The position numbers and the translations under genes are program-made. A stretch of 64,000 nt of DNA from DATBSL01 sp963729875 (GTDB lineage Bacteria; Acidobacteriota; Vicinamibacteria; Fen-336), in NCBI GenBank assembly GCA_963729875.1, contig CAVSPR010000004.1, positions 558,001-622,000 on the forward strand, written 5' to 3'. How positions within the stretch are numbered: position 1 is the stretch's first letter; each line of letters starts with the position of its first letter. Below the pieces are notes generated by a model. That model searched no databases, was not told the origin of the DNA, and worked only from the letters and a program-made list of their open reading frames with translations. Shown in pieces: positions 16,927 through 26,600 of the stretch.

Positions 16927-18256
16927 AGGAGTCGCCCGAGAACTCGAGCCCGCCTTCGAGACGGCCTTGGGCAAGCACCAGACGTCGGCGGAGCTGCTGG
17001 AGGCCTGCCGGGAGCGGCTCGACCCCGTCGCCCTGGCGAAGGCGCAGCTGGACCTGGCCGTGGACGTCGGCAAGGGGATGTTCGCGGAGTCGATCCGGCT
17101 GGTGCGGGAGGGCAAGTACTCGGAGGCTTTCGGGACCCTCATCGGCCAGAACCTCGACATGCCCCTTGCCGCGGGGATCCTCGGCAAGGGAGGGAAGTTC
17201 CGCGCCGCGGTGGAGGCCGCCGAGGCGACGGGCACGGTTCGGCGGGGTGTCGAGACGGCAGGCCGTGCCGCCGCGGGGGTGGGCGACGCGGCCCGGCTGG
17301 TCGCTCGAGGCCTGGACGACGAGCTTCTCGCCGTCAACCCCAACCTGGGGCCGGACGGGCGAATCCGGACCGGAGAAGTCATTCGCGTTCCGATGCCGGA
17401 GCGAACCGGAACAGGTCCCGGGGGCGACGAGATCGTCACGATCGTGATTCCGCCGCCCCAGGGCTCGAGCGCGCCGCCGGCAGGTGCTCCTTCGGCCGGT
17501 GCACAGGCCCGCTCCGAAGAGGGGTGGGGTTCGTTCCTCGAGGGAGCGATCAAGGGTGATTTCAGCGACAACGACTCGTGGAGCAAGACCGCGGGACAGG
17601 TGGTCGCGGGGGTTGTGCCCTTCGCCGGACAGGCGGCGGATGCGCGTGACACGCTGGCCGCTCTCAACCAAGTGCGCGAAGGGCGTCCGGGGGGTTGGCT
17701 CAGTCTGCTTGCGGCGGGCGTTGGGTGGTTCCCGGGGGCAGGCGACGCGCTCAAGGGGGCGGTCCGGGGCGGCCGGAAGGTGGCGGGCGAGGCCGCCGAG
17801 GCGGCGCTCGAACAGGGAGCCCGCCGCGTCGGCAAAGAAGCTGCGGGCGAGGTCGGCGAGCACGCCGCGCGCGGGGCCTCAGCCGCCGAAGGGGCGAGTG
17901 CTATTGCGCCGAGAAGGTCCGCGGGCCTTGGCGAGGCAGCGTCTATCGACTATCGGTCCACGTTCTTCGACGCCAACCCGGAGTGGCGAGGCCAAGTGGT
18001 CGTCCACCACGGAATTGAGCGACAGGTTCTGCAGCGGTATCCGGGGCTCTTAAGCGAAGCGGAGCTGCACTCGCTCGAGAATCTGCGGGGAATACCCAAG
18101 ACCGGCAACCCGGAGCTGCATCTGAGCAGCATCAGGAGGCAGTGGAACGAGTTCTACAGGACGCACCCGAACCCGACGAAGCAACAGCTTCTTGACTTCG
18201 CGACGAAGATCGACGATGACTTTGGGCATCTATTCAGACCACCGGTGCGACCGTGA
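16874..18256 (+). CDS. Displaced toxin cassette: pre-toxin module with HNH-like nuclease tip
   Basis: This 460-codon frame lacks the large N-terminal half of the first toxin and has no convincing start. The earliest ATG (16874) is inside the SUKH gene. It encodes about 140 residues of another helical pre-toxin region (LAKAQLDLAVDVGKGMFAES). It then enters the middle of the LysM and copies linker and pre-toxin exactly (17318-17745). A different tip follows: VVVHHGIERQVLQRYPG, HSLENLRGIPKTGNPELHLS and RRQWNEFYR, with paired His, Asn and His typical of HNH/endonuclease VII-type toxins. It is best seen as a silent cassette that recombination through the repeat could place behind the full toxin body. 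Confidence 0.72.
   Translation: MRKETSSGRRGHPTARLEGVARELEPAFETALGKHQTSAELLEACRERLDPVALAKAQLDLAVDVGKGMFAESIRLVREGKYSEAFGTLIGQNLDMPLAAGILGKGGKFRAAVEAAEATGTVRRGVETAGRAAAGVGDAARLVARGLDDELLAVNPNLGPDGRIRTGEVIRVPMPERTGTGPGGDEIVTIVIPPPQGSSAPPAGAPSAGAQARSEEGWGSFLEGAIKGDFSDNDSWSKTAGQVVAGVVPFAGQAADARDTLAALNQVREGRPGGWLSLLAAGVGWFPGAGDALKGAVRGGRKVAGEAAEAALEQGARRVGKEAAGEVGEHAARGASAAEGASAIAPRRSAGLGEAASIDYRSTFFDANPEWRGQVVVHHGIERQVLQRYPGLLSEAELHSLENLRGIPKTGNPELHLSSIRRQWNEFYRTHPNPTKQQLLDFATKIDDDFGHLFRPPVRP
17318..17745 (+). repeat. 428-bp perfect direct repeat, copy 2
   Basis: This is the second copy of 14971-15398. It begins after a glycine-alanine-rich segment unrelated to the LysM first half, so the LysM domain is cut here. 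A crossover between copies would delete the YezG and SUKH genes and fuse the HNH-like tip to the full-length toxin. Confidence 0.95.
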
Positions 18257-18690
18257 CTGCGACCTACTACAACCTGTCTCCCGAAGTTGCAGGTGGCCTC
18301 GGCGAGCGGACCGTCATGGACACATCGGTCCATCCGCCCCGGGTGCAGCGACTCCACTACGAGATGGCCGGCTGGCTGGGCGATGAGCTTCTCGAGTCAT
18401 TCCCGTGCTTCATCGTCACAGCCCGCGTGCGCGACGCGCTGTTGGGCCTCGGGGCCTCGGGATGCACCTTCGACACCGTGGAGATCTCGAGATCAGACAC
18501 CTTCGAAGAGCTGTATCCGGACAGGATGCTCCCGCCCTTCTACTGGCTGAAGGTCCAGGGACGTGCAGGCGTGGACGACGTCGGCCTCTCGGATGACAAT
18601 CGCCTCGTCGTTTCGAAGCGAGTCCTCGATCTCCTGCGGGCCTTTGACTTGGCGAATTGTGACATTCGTGAACGCCCGGTGACTGTCTGA
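18253..18690 (+). CDS. Candidate immunity protein for the HNH-like toxin tip
   Basis: A 145-residue protein whose GTG start overlaps the cassette stop as GTGA, a sign of translational coupling and of a toxin-immunity pair. I recognise no named family with certainty. It starts YYNLSPEVAGGLGERT, has HPPRVQRLHYEMAGWLGD, a strand with FPCFIVTARV, and ends with a helix and CDIRERPV. No signal peptide or membrane segment is seen, so it should act in the cytoplasm. It is less GC-rich than housekeeping neighbours. It would be needed only if the downstream tip is expressed. Confidence 0.65.
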   Translation: MTATYYNLSPEVAGGLGERTVMDTSVHPPRVQRLHYEMAGWLGDELLESFPCFIVTARVRDALLGLGASGCTFDTVEISRSDTFEELYPDRMLPPFYWLKVQGRAGVDDVGLSDDNRLVVSKRVLDLLRAFDLANCDIRERPVTV

Positions 18691-18745
18691 TCGAGGCTGT
18701 TCACGCTGCCTTGACGTGCCGAACGCCCCAGCGCAGAGGTCGACA

Positions 18746-19063
18746 ATGACGGACGATTCCTGGGCACGTCTTGACGCCACTTTCGCTCGATTCCCGATGC
18801 TGAGGGCGGATGCGGTGCCTCCTACCGAGGTGGCCGCGGCCAGCGGGACCCTGCGGCTATCCTTCCCTGCAGACCATTGCGCGTTTCTGGATAGGTACGG
18901 AGCCGCAATCGTAGGCTCGTCCTCGTTGCCGGGAATTTTGAGGCTTTCCTCCGCAGGAAGTGCCTCGACCTTCGGTAGTTCACTCACGTCGCGATGCTGT
19001 TCCGGCCTGCGAGGTCCGCGCCCCCCCGCTGTCGACGTGCTGTCGCCTGCGAACGGTCCCTGA
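18746..19063 (+). pseudogene. Truncated SUKH-like immunity remnant
   Basis: From an ATG with AGAGGT upstream the first 60 residues look like an SMI1/KNR4-type (SUKH) protein: W-x-x-LDATFARFP, then LRLSFPADHCAFLDRYGAAIVGS. After this the frame turns into Ser/Pro-rich sequence without family character, and no other frame restores it. It is probably a decayed immunity gene left from an earlier toxin tip. The 95 bp between it and the E2 gene hold nothing recognisable. Confidence 0.55.
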
Positions 19064-19158
19064 GAACGCAAGGACTTGGCCGGCGAGAAGCTGACCTGGC
19101 GTCTCGGGGCACGTCGCACCCGGGGGGACCGCGAGCGACGGCGCGCAGGCTCGCCTGA

Positions 19159-20445
19159 CTACAGCAGCAGGCCGACCGGGTTCTCCAGGAGGCGGCGGAC
19201 CTCGGCCAGGAACTGCGCGGCGAGGGCACCGTCTACCGCGCGGTGGTCCGAGCTGAGGGTCACGTTCATGCGGTGGCCCACCGCGAGAGAGTCGCCCTTC
19301 ACGACCGGGACCTTGCGCACCGCGCCCACCGCGAGGATGCAGCTCTCCGGCGGGTTGATGATCGCGGTGAACTCGGTGACGTCGAACATGCCGAGGTTCG
19401 AGACCGTGAAGGTCGAGCCCGTGTACTCCTCGGGCTTGAGCTTCCGGTCGCGAGCCCGTGCGGCGAGCTCCTTCACCTCGCGCGAGATCTCGACGAGGTG
19501 CTTGCGGTCGGCGTTGCGCACGACGGGGGTGATGAGGCCCTCCGCCAGGGACACCGCGACGCCCAGGTGGACGTCAGCGTGGGTCTGGATGGCCTCGCCG
19601 GTCCACGACGCGTTGACGGTGGGGAAGCGGGTGAGGGCCCTCGCGCAGGCCTTCAGGACGAGGTCGTTGTAGGAGACCTTGACGTCCTCGGCGGCGAGGA
19701 GCTGCTCGCGGAGCGAGACCGCGGCGTCCATGTCGATCTCGACCGTGACGTAGAAGTGCGGCGCGGTGTACATGCTCTCGGCCAGCCGCTTCGCGATGGT
19801 CCGGCGCATGCTGGAGAGCGGGATCGCCGTGCCCGGGGCGACCGAGGGGACGGGAATTGCCGCTCGCGGCGGGGCGGCAGGCCGCGCCGCCGGTGCAACG
19901 GCCGGCGGGGGCGACGCGAGGTAGCCCTCGACGTCGCGCTTGACGATGCGGCCGCCGGGGCCGGTGCCGGCCACGGAGGTCAGCGGGACGCTCCTCTGTG
20001 CGGCGATGGCGCGGGCGAGCGGGCTCGCCTTGACGCGGCCGCCCGGTGCGGGGACGGCCGCGGGGGGCGCGACGGGCGGGGGGGTCACCGGAACCGGGCT
20101 CCCCGCGACGGCCGGTGCCGGGGCGGGCACGGCGGCGGGCGCCGGCGGCGCGGGGGCGGTGGCTGCGGCCGATGCCGCCTCGGCCAGTAGCGGGGCGATG
20201 TCCTCGCCGGGCTCCGCGATCACGCCGATGAGGGCGCCCACCGGGGCCTTGCCTCCCGCGGGGACGAGGACCTTGCGCAGGACGCCGACCCCGAGGGCCT
20301 CCATCTCCATGTTGGCCTTGTCCGTCTCGATCTCGGCGAGCACGTCGCCGACCTTGACCGCGTCGCCCTCCTGCTTCGTCCACTTGACGACGGTGCCCTC
20401 CTCCATCGTCGGGGAGAGCTTGGCGAGGACGACCTTCGTGATCAT
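19159..20445 (-). CDS. pdhC: Dihydrolipoamide acetyltransferase (E2) of a pyruvate dehydrogenase-type complex
   Basis: E2 transfers the acyl group from E1 to CoA. The 428-residue protein has one N-terminal lipoyl domain with the modified Lys at K43 (ETDKANME). An Ala/Pro linker follows, then a peripheral subunit-binding domain (SPLARAIAAQRSVPL and GTGPGGRIVKRDV). The catalytic domain ends with SSDHRAVDGA (active His about H401). The ATG at 20445 overlaps the E1-beta stop as ATGA, so the genes are coupled. No E3 gene is present here. A branched-chain 2-oxoacid complex is the alternative. Confidence 0.94.
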   Translation of the reverse strand: MITKVVLAKLSPTMEEGTVVKWTKQEGDAVKVGDVLAEIETDKANMEMEALGVGVLRKVLVPAGGKAPVGALIGVIAEPGEDIAPLLAEAASAAATAPAPPAPAAVPAPAPAVAGSPVPVTPPPVAPPAAVPAPGGRVKASPLARAIAAQRSVPLTSVAGTGPGGRIVKRDVEGYLASPPPAVAPAARPAAPPRAAIPVPSVAPGTAIPLSSMRRTIAKRLAESMYTAPHFYVTVEIDMDAAVSLREQLLAAEDVKVSYNDLVLKACARALTRFPTVNASWTGEAIQTHADVHLGVAVSLAEGLITPVVRNADRKHLVEISREVKELAARARDRKLKPEEYTGSTFTVSNLGMFDVTEFTAIINPPESCILAVGAVRKVPVVKGDSLAVGHRMNVTLSSDHRAVDGALAAQFLAEVRRLLENPVGLLL

Positions 20446-21419
20446 CGGTAGAGCACCTCGCGCACGGCCGCGACGACCTTCTCCGGCTGGGGCAGGTACG
20501 TCTTCTCGAGCATCCGGGAGTACGGCATCGGCACGTCGGCGGAGGTCACGCGGAGGACGGGGGCGTCGAGGTCGTCGAAGCACTCGCGCTGCACGCGGTC
20601 GGCGATCTCGGCGCCGAAGCCGGCGTAGCGCCAGCCTTCCTCGACCACCACGCAGCGGTTCGTCTTCCGCACCGACTCGAAGACGACGTCCTCGTCGAGC
20701 GGGCGCAGGGTGCGGGGGTCCACGACCTCCGCCTCGACCCCGTCCTTCGCCAGGAGCTCCGCCGCCTGCAGGGCGAGCTGGGTGGAGCGGCTCCAGGCCA
20801 CGATGGTCACGTCCTTCCCGGCGCGCTTCACGTCGCCGAGGCCGAGGGGGATCGTGTACTCCTCCTCGGGCACCTCGCCCTTGAGGTTGTAGAGCACCTC
20901 GTTCTCCATGAAGATGACCGGGTTGTCGTCCCGGATCGCGCTCTTCAGGAGCCCCTTCGCGTCCTTCGGGGTGGACGGCATCACCACCACCAGGCCGGGC
21001 ACGTGGGCGTACCAGCTCTCGAACGCCTGCGAGTGCTGGGCCGCCACCTGCGCCGCCGCTCCCGACGGCCCGCGCAGGACCAGGGGGCAGCGGATCTGGC
21101 CCCCCGACATGTAGCGGTACTTGGCGGCGTGGTTGACGATCTGGTCGAGGGCCAGGATCGAGAAGTTGAACGTCATCATCTCGGCGATCGGGCGCATGCC
21201 GACGAAGGCCGCGCCCACCGCGATGCCGGCGATCGCCTCCTCGGCGATCGGCGTGTCGCGCACGCGCCAGTCCCCGAACTCCTGGACCATCCCCTGGGTG
21301 ATCTTGTAGGCGCCCTGGTACTGGCCCACCTCCTCGCCGAGGAGGAAGACCGACGGGTCGCGCCGCATCTCCTCCTTCATGGCCTGGTTGAGGGCTTCGC
21401 GCATCGTGATCAGCGCCAT
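20442..21419 (-). CDS. pdhB: Pyruvate dehydrogenase E1 beta subunit
   Basis: Beta subunit of the thiamine diphosphate enzyme that decarboxylates pyruvate or a related 2-oxo acid. The 325 residues cover the transketolase pyrimidine-binding domain (start MALITMREALNQAMKEEM, with GEEVGQYQGAYKIT and DTPIAEEAIAGIAVGAA). The transketolase C-terminal domain follows (VVEEGWRYAGFGAEIADRV). GGQIRCPLVLRGPSG is typical of pyruvate-type E1-beta. Length is full. It lies 4 bp after pdhA and overlaps pdhC by 4 bp. Confidence 0.95.
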   Translation of the reverse strand: MALITMREALNQAMKEEMRRDPSVFLLGEEVGQYQGAYKITQGMVQEFGDWRVRDTPIAEEAIAGIAVGAAFVGMRPIAEMMTFNFSILALDQIVNHAAKYRYMSGGQIRCPLVLRGPSGAAAQVAAQHSQAFESWYAHVPGLVVVMPSTPKDAKGLLKSAIRDDNPVIFMENEVLYNLKGEVPEEEYTIPLGLGDVKRAGKDVTIVAWSRSTQLALQAAELLAKDGVEAEVVDPRTLRPLDEDVVFESVRKTNRCVVVEEGWRYAGFGAEIADRVQRECFDDLDAPVLRVTSADVPMPYSRMLEKTYLPQPEKVVAAVREVLYR

Positions 21420-21423
21420 GGCG

Positions 21424-22506
21424 TCAGCCCTCCACCTTGGCCGGGGCGGCCGGCCGTGCCCAGGCGGGGAAGCTCACGGGGGTGCGGTCCTCGTTCGTGG
21501 CTGCGCGCCAGGCGGGGTCCTTGTCGGCCGTCTTCGCGTGGATGAAGGGCGAGCGGACGTAGACGTCCTCGTACAGCGTGTCCGGGGCCGGCCACGGGCT
21601 CTGGTCGGCGAAGCGGACGGCCTCGGCGACCTGGGCGAGCACGTCCTCGTCCATGGCCTCGAGGTCCTCCTCGGTCACCCCGTGCTGCTCCTTGAGGACC
21701 CTGGCGAAGCGCTGGATGGGGTCGTGGCGCATCATCTCCTCGACCTCCTCCTTGCTGCGGTACTTGCCGGGGTCGGACATCGAGTGGCCGCGGTAGCGAT
21801 AGGTCTCGACCTCGAGGAGGGTGGGCCGCTTCTCCTTGCGCGCGCGGTCGATCGACTCCGCGAGCGCCTCGCGCACGGTGAGGAGGTCCATGCCGTCCAC
21901 GTCGCGGCGGGGGATTCCGTAGGCGCTCCCGCGCTGGTAGAGGTCCTTCACCGAGGAGGCGCGGTCGAGGGAGGTGCCCATCCCGTAGCGGTTGTTCTCG
22001 ATGACGTAGACGACGGGGAGGCCCCAGAGGGAGCTGACGTTCAGCGCCTCGTGGAAGGCGCCCTCGTTCACCGCGCCGTCTCCGAAGAAGCACAGCACGA
22101 CCTGATCGGTCCCGCGGAGGCGGATGGCGTAGCCCATGCCCGCGGCCACCGGCAGGTGGCCGCCCACGATGCCGTCCCCGCCGAAGTTGCCGGTGGGCAC
22201 GTCGTAGAAGTGCATGCTGCCGCCCTTGCCGCGGCTGATCCCGCCGACCTTGCCGCACAGCTCGGCCATCAGCGGGCGCGGGTCGGTGCCCCGGGCGAGG
22301 GCGTAGCCGTGGTCGCGGTAGGAGGTGATGAAGTAGTCGTCAGGGCGCAGCAGGCTCATCGCCCCCACCGCCACCGCCTCCTGGCCGATGTAGAGGTGGA
22401 GGAAGCCGCCGATCCTGCCCTCCACGTAGATCTGGGCGCAGCGCTCCTCGAACCGCCGGATGAGGAGCATGGCGCGGTACTGCGCGAGCGCGTCGTCTCT
22501 GGTCAT
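21424..22506 (-). CDS. pdhA: Pyruvate dehydrogenase E1 alpha subunit
   Basis: First gene of the pdhABC operon. The 360-residue product has the thiamine diphosphate binding motif GDGAVNEGAFHEALN ending in NNRYGMGTS. It also has the N-terminal FEERCAQIYVEGRIGGFLHLYIGQEAV signature region and the YRYRGHSMSDPGKYR phosphorylation-loop-like segment. These favour acetyl-transferring pyruvate dehydrogenase over the branched-chain enzyme. The ATG at 22506 is in the expected place. The 130 bp upstream, towards the FHA gene that reads in the same direction, show no clear promoter. Confidence 0.95.
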   Translation of the reverse strand: MTRDDALAQYRAMLLIRRFEERCAQIYVEGRIGGFLHLYIGQEAVAVGAMSLLRPDDYFITSYRDHGYALARGTDPRPLMAELCGKVGGISRGKGGSMHFYDVPTGNFGGDGIVGGHLPVAAGMGYAIRLRGTDQVVLCFFGDGAVNEGAFHEALNVSSLWGLPVVYVIENNRYGMGTSLDRASSVKDLYQRGSAYGIPRRDVDGMDLLTVREALAESIDRARKEKRPTLLEVETYRYRGHSMSDPGKYRSKEEVEEMMRHDPIQRFARVLKEQHGVTEEDLEAMDEDVLAQVAEAVRFADQSPWPAPDTLYEDVYVRSPFIHAKTADKDPAWRAATNEDRTPVSFPAWARPAAPAKVEG

Positions 22507-22636
22507 TCCCGTGTCTGTCCGTCCCCCCGCCCGAGGACGCCGACGCCGAAGGAGTCGGAGGCGTAGCCTGCGAGCGAAACCCCATTTCTACAGTGGATTA
22601 CGGCCGGCGTCAACGACCGCGGCGGGGCTTCGGTCC

Positions 22637-23502
22637 TCAGAGAAAGACGAGCACGGCCGTGGCCGCGAGAGCCAGTCCCAGCACGAGCATTCCCACGATG
22701 GAGACGGCGAAGGTGGCGTCGGCGGGGCCCGTCGCCGGCGGTCCCGGGGCGCCGCTCCCCTCGAACGCGGCTTTCACCTCGGGCCGGGCCATGTACAGGA
22801 GCACCGTGGCCGAGGCCAGCGTGAAGGGGCAGGCCAGGAGCCCGAGCGCGGCCAGGGCGACCTGGAGGTGGCGCGCCCAGGGGACGAGCGCCCGGAGCCC
22901 GACCGCCATCGCGACGGCGAGCCCGGCGCACGCGAGGCCGGCCGCGGCGGCGAGAGACCAGCCCAGCACCCCGCTGTGGAGCCGGCTCGCGGTGAGAGCG
23001 ACGGCGGCGACCGAGGCCGGAGCGAAGAGGGCCCACAGGACGGCAGAGCACGCCGACGGTGGCGGGCCGGGCGGGGCCCCGCCGAGGGGCCGGGGAAGCG
23101 ACCCGGCCCGGCGCGTCCGGGGGCCGGCGGAAGGGGGAGGTCGGCCTCGACCGGACGCGGCGTCCCGGGCCGGGTACGCAGGTCGAGGTCGTCCGGCGCG
23201 ACCACCACGGTCTCGCCGACGTCCCCGAGCAGCTTCAGCTGCACTTCGCCCAGCCGCAGCGTGTCGCCCGGGCGCAGCCGCGCCTTGTCGACCCTGCGGC
23301 CGTTGACGTAGACGCCGTTGGCGCTGTCCGAGTCCCTGACGACGAGACCCTCCGGGCCGTCCTCGAGGACGGCGTGGCGGCGGGAGCACTTCGCGTCGTT
23401 GAGGACGACGTCGCAGCCGGGGTCGCGGCCGAGGACGCAGACGCTGCCCGGCACCTCCACCTCGTGGGTCGTGCCGCCGCGATACGAGATCTCGAGCCTC
23501 AT
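22637..23502 (-). CDS. FHA-domain membrane protein (one frameshift)
   Basis: The N-terminal 100 residues form a forkhead-associated phosphothreonine-binding domain: VCVLGRDPGCDVVLND, SRRHAVLE and DSANGVYVNGRRV, the canonical GRD, SxxH and NG core. A Pro-rich linker follows. After a frame change near 23080-23150, four hydrophobic segments follow (for example VLWALFAPASVAAVAL and FAVSIVGMLVLGLALAA). The cytoplasmic sensor is thus tied to the inner membrane. The break lies in a GC-rich homopolymer region and is probably a sequencing indel. No Ser/Thr kinase is next to it. The role is unknown beyond recognising a phosphorylated partner. Confidence 0.75.
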
Positions 23503-23622
23503 GACCCACCGTCCCCGGGGACCGAGGGACGGGGGATTCTAGCAGCCCCGGGCGTCTCGACTTCGCCCGGGGGCGCGGTTAGGATCGCGAAAGCCGCTCG
23601 TCCCACTCAGGAGAAGCGTGAC

Positions 23623-26600
23623 ATGGTCCAAGGCGATCCCCAGCAGCGTTCCGCCCGGCTCGCGGAGGTGACGGAGATCCTGGCGCGGCAGGCCGCGCCG
23701 GAGGACCGCGACCTCCTGGCGACCCTCGCCCCGATCCTCTTCGAGGGGATGCCGGCCCGTCTCGCCCTCGACCTCCCCGCCCCGGTGATCGCCGCGCGCC
23801 TCGTCCACCACTTCCGCTTCGTGGTGCGCGAGATGCCGCCCGGCCACCAGCTCTACAAGGGCCTGCCCGGCATCCACGTCGCGGTGCGCAACCCCAGCGA
23901 GGAGGAGTCGCGTGCCCTCGGCGGCGGGGCGGGGCTGCCGCTCGAGTCCACGATCGTCGAGACGCACACCCCCGACCGGCCCTTCATCTTCGACAGCGTC
24001 AAGAACTACCTGCAGAAGTCCGGCCTGCGGGTCTACTCGGCGATCCACCCCATCTTCACGATCAAGCGGCAGTGGGAGCGGATCGTGTCCGTGGGGGACG
24101 CGCGGGAAGAGGGCAGCCGCGAGAGCTACTGCTTCTTCCAGATCGAGCCAGTCCCGTCGAAGGAGCGCCTGCGCCGGGTGGAGCACGAGGTCTTCTCGCT
24201 CCTCAAGGCGGTCTTCCTGGCCGTGGACGACTTCCAGGACATGAACCGCGCCTGCCGAGAGCTCTTGCCCCGCCTGCGCAGCCGCCGCGGGGACGCGGTC
24301 GAGCTCGCCTCCGTCCGCGCCTTCCTGGAGTGGCTGCTCGACGAGAACTACATCTTCATGGGCACGGTGTCCTACGCGGTGGGGCCGGACGGCAGGCCGG
24401 GCCGCGTGGACGAGACCGCGAACGGAGCCTTCACCGACCCCACCCTCCTCCCCGTCGTCTTCCCCGGCGTGGTGGAGCACGTCGAGTCGCACCTGCACCC
24501 CCAGCCGGGCGACGACCGCATCCTGGACCTCGACTTCTGCGCCAGCGCCTCGGCCATCTACCACCTCGAGCCGATCGAGGACCTCACGCTGCGCGAGTGG
24601 GGCGAGGACGGGAAGCTGAAGGGCCTCACCCTGCTCCTCGGCCGGTTCGCCCGCGGGGCCTTCGCCCAGCGCGCCGACCGGATCCCGATCCTCAAGGAGA
24701 AGGAGGACCGCCTCCTCGAGCGCTGCGGCGGGATCCCCAACGCGCACGTGTGGCGGGAGACCCGGGCCACCTTCAACCACTTCCCGAAGACGGACCTCTT
24801 CTATGCGGACACCGCCGACCTCGAGCGGATCATCCAGCGCATCGTCCACGTGGCGAGCGACGACGAGATCGTGGTCGAGGGTCGCCGGGGCGCGGGCTAC
24901 GAGGCGCTCTACGTGGCCTTCTCACGACTGCGCTACGCGTACCAGATCGAGGCGGCGCTGCGCCGGGCCTTCGCGGACGCCTTCGGCCCGGTGGCGTTCG
25001 GCACCTCCGTCGACTGCGGGCCGGTGACCCTGCTCATCTTCTACTTCGACTCCCACCAGCTCGAGCACCCGGTGGACGTCGAGGAGGCGCGCCGGCTCAC
25101 CGAGCCCCTCGTGACGGCCTGGGAGGACCGGGTGGCGGCGGCGCTCGAGGGCGAGTTCGGCGAGCGCGAGGGGCGGCGCCTCTTCCGCCGGTACGTGACG
25201 CACGAGTCGCGCAGCGGCCTCTACCGCGAGGTCACGGCGCCGGAGCAGGTGCCGAACGACCTGCGGCAGATGGAGGCGCTGGAGAGCCGGCTCGAGGCGA
25301 GCGTCTCCGCGAGGTCGGCGGAGGCGGCCTCCGTCCAGCTGTGCACGGTCCGCTCGCTGGACCTGACCGACATCCTCAAGACCCTGCAGAACCTCGGCCT
25401 CACCGTCACCGAGGAGCTGCGCATCCCGCTCACCCTCCCCGAGGGCCGCCGGTGCTTCCTGTACCGCTTCGACGTGGAGGCGTCGGCCGACCGCATCGCC
25501 GCCCTGCGGCAGGGGGAGCAGCGCTTCGTCGACGCCCTGCGCGCGCTCGACGAGGAGCGGGCGACCGACGATCCCGCTGAACGGTCTCATCCTCTCCGCG
25601 GGGCTCACCTGGCGGGACGTCGAGGTGCTGCGCACGCTGCGCAACCACCTGCTCCAGGTCCGCCCGCACTGGAACGCGGACACGGTGAACGGCGTCCTCG
25701 TGCGCAACAGCGCGGCGGCCGGGGCCCTCTACCGGGCGTTCGCGGCCCGCTTCGACCCGTCCCTGCCCGGCGACCGCGCGGAGGCGGTGGCCGCGGCCGA
25801 CGAGGGCTTCGCCCGCGCCCTCGAGGCCGTGCGCAGCCTGGCCGAGGACGAGGTCCTGCGCGCACTCGACAACCTGCTGAGGTCCGCGCTGCGCACGAAC
25901 GTCTTCCAGCGGCCCGAGCGGCCGGTGTTCTCGGTCAAGGTGGACTGTCGCAAGGTCGAGGGCATGCCCTCCCCGCGGCCGATGTTCGAGATCTACGTCC
26001 ACTCGCGCCGCCTCGAGGGCATCCACCTGCGGGGCGGGAAGGTCGCCCGCGGCGGCATCCGCTGGTCCGACCGCCACGACGACTTCCGCACCGAGATCCT
26101 GGGCCTCATGAAGACCCAGATGGTCAAGAACTCGGTGATCGTGCCGGTGGGCTCGAAGGGCGGCTTCGTGCTGAAGGGCGAGGTCCCGCCGCGGCCGGCC
26201 CTCGACGAGTACCTGATCGACCGCTACCGCGAGTTCGTCTCCGGGCTCCTCGACGTGACCGACAACCGCGCGGACGGCCAGGTGCTCCACCCGCCGGAGG
26301 TCGTGCGGCAGGACGGGGACGACCCGTACCTCGTGGTCGCCGCGGACAAGGGGACCGCCCACCTCTCGGACACCGCCAACCGCGTCTCCGCGCAGTACGG
26401 CTTCTGGCTCGGCGACGCCTTCGCCTCCGGCGGCAGCGCGGGGTACGACCACAAGAAGATGGGCATCACCGCCCGCGGGGCCTGGGAGTGCGTGAAGCAC
26501 CACTTCCGCAACCTGGGGACGGACATCCAGAAGGAGCCCTTCACGGTGGCCGGGGTCGGCGACATGTCGGGCGACGTGTTCGGCAACGGGGTCCTGCTCT

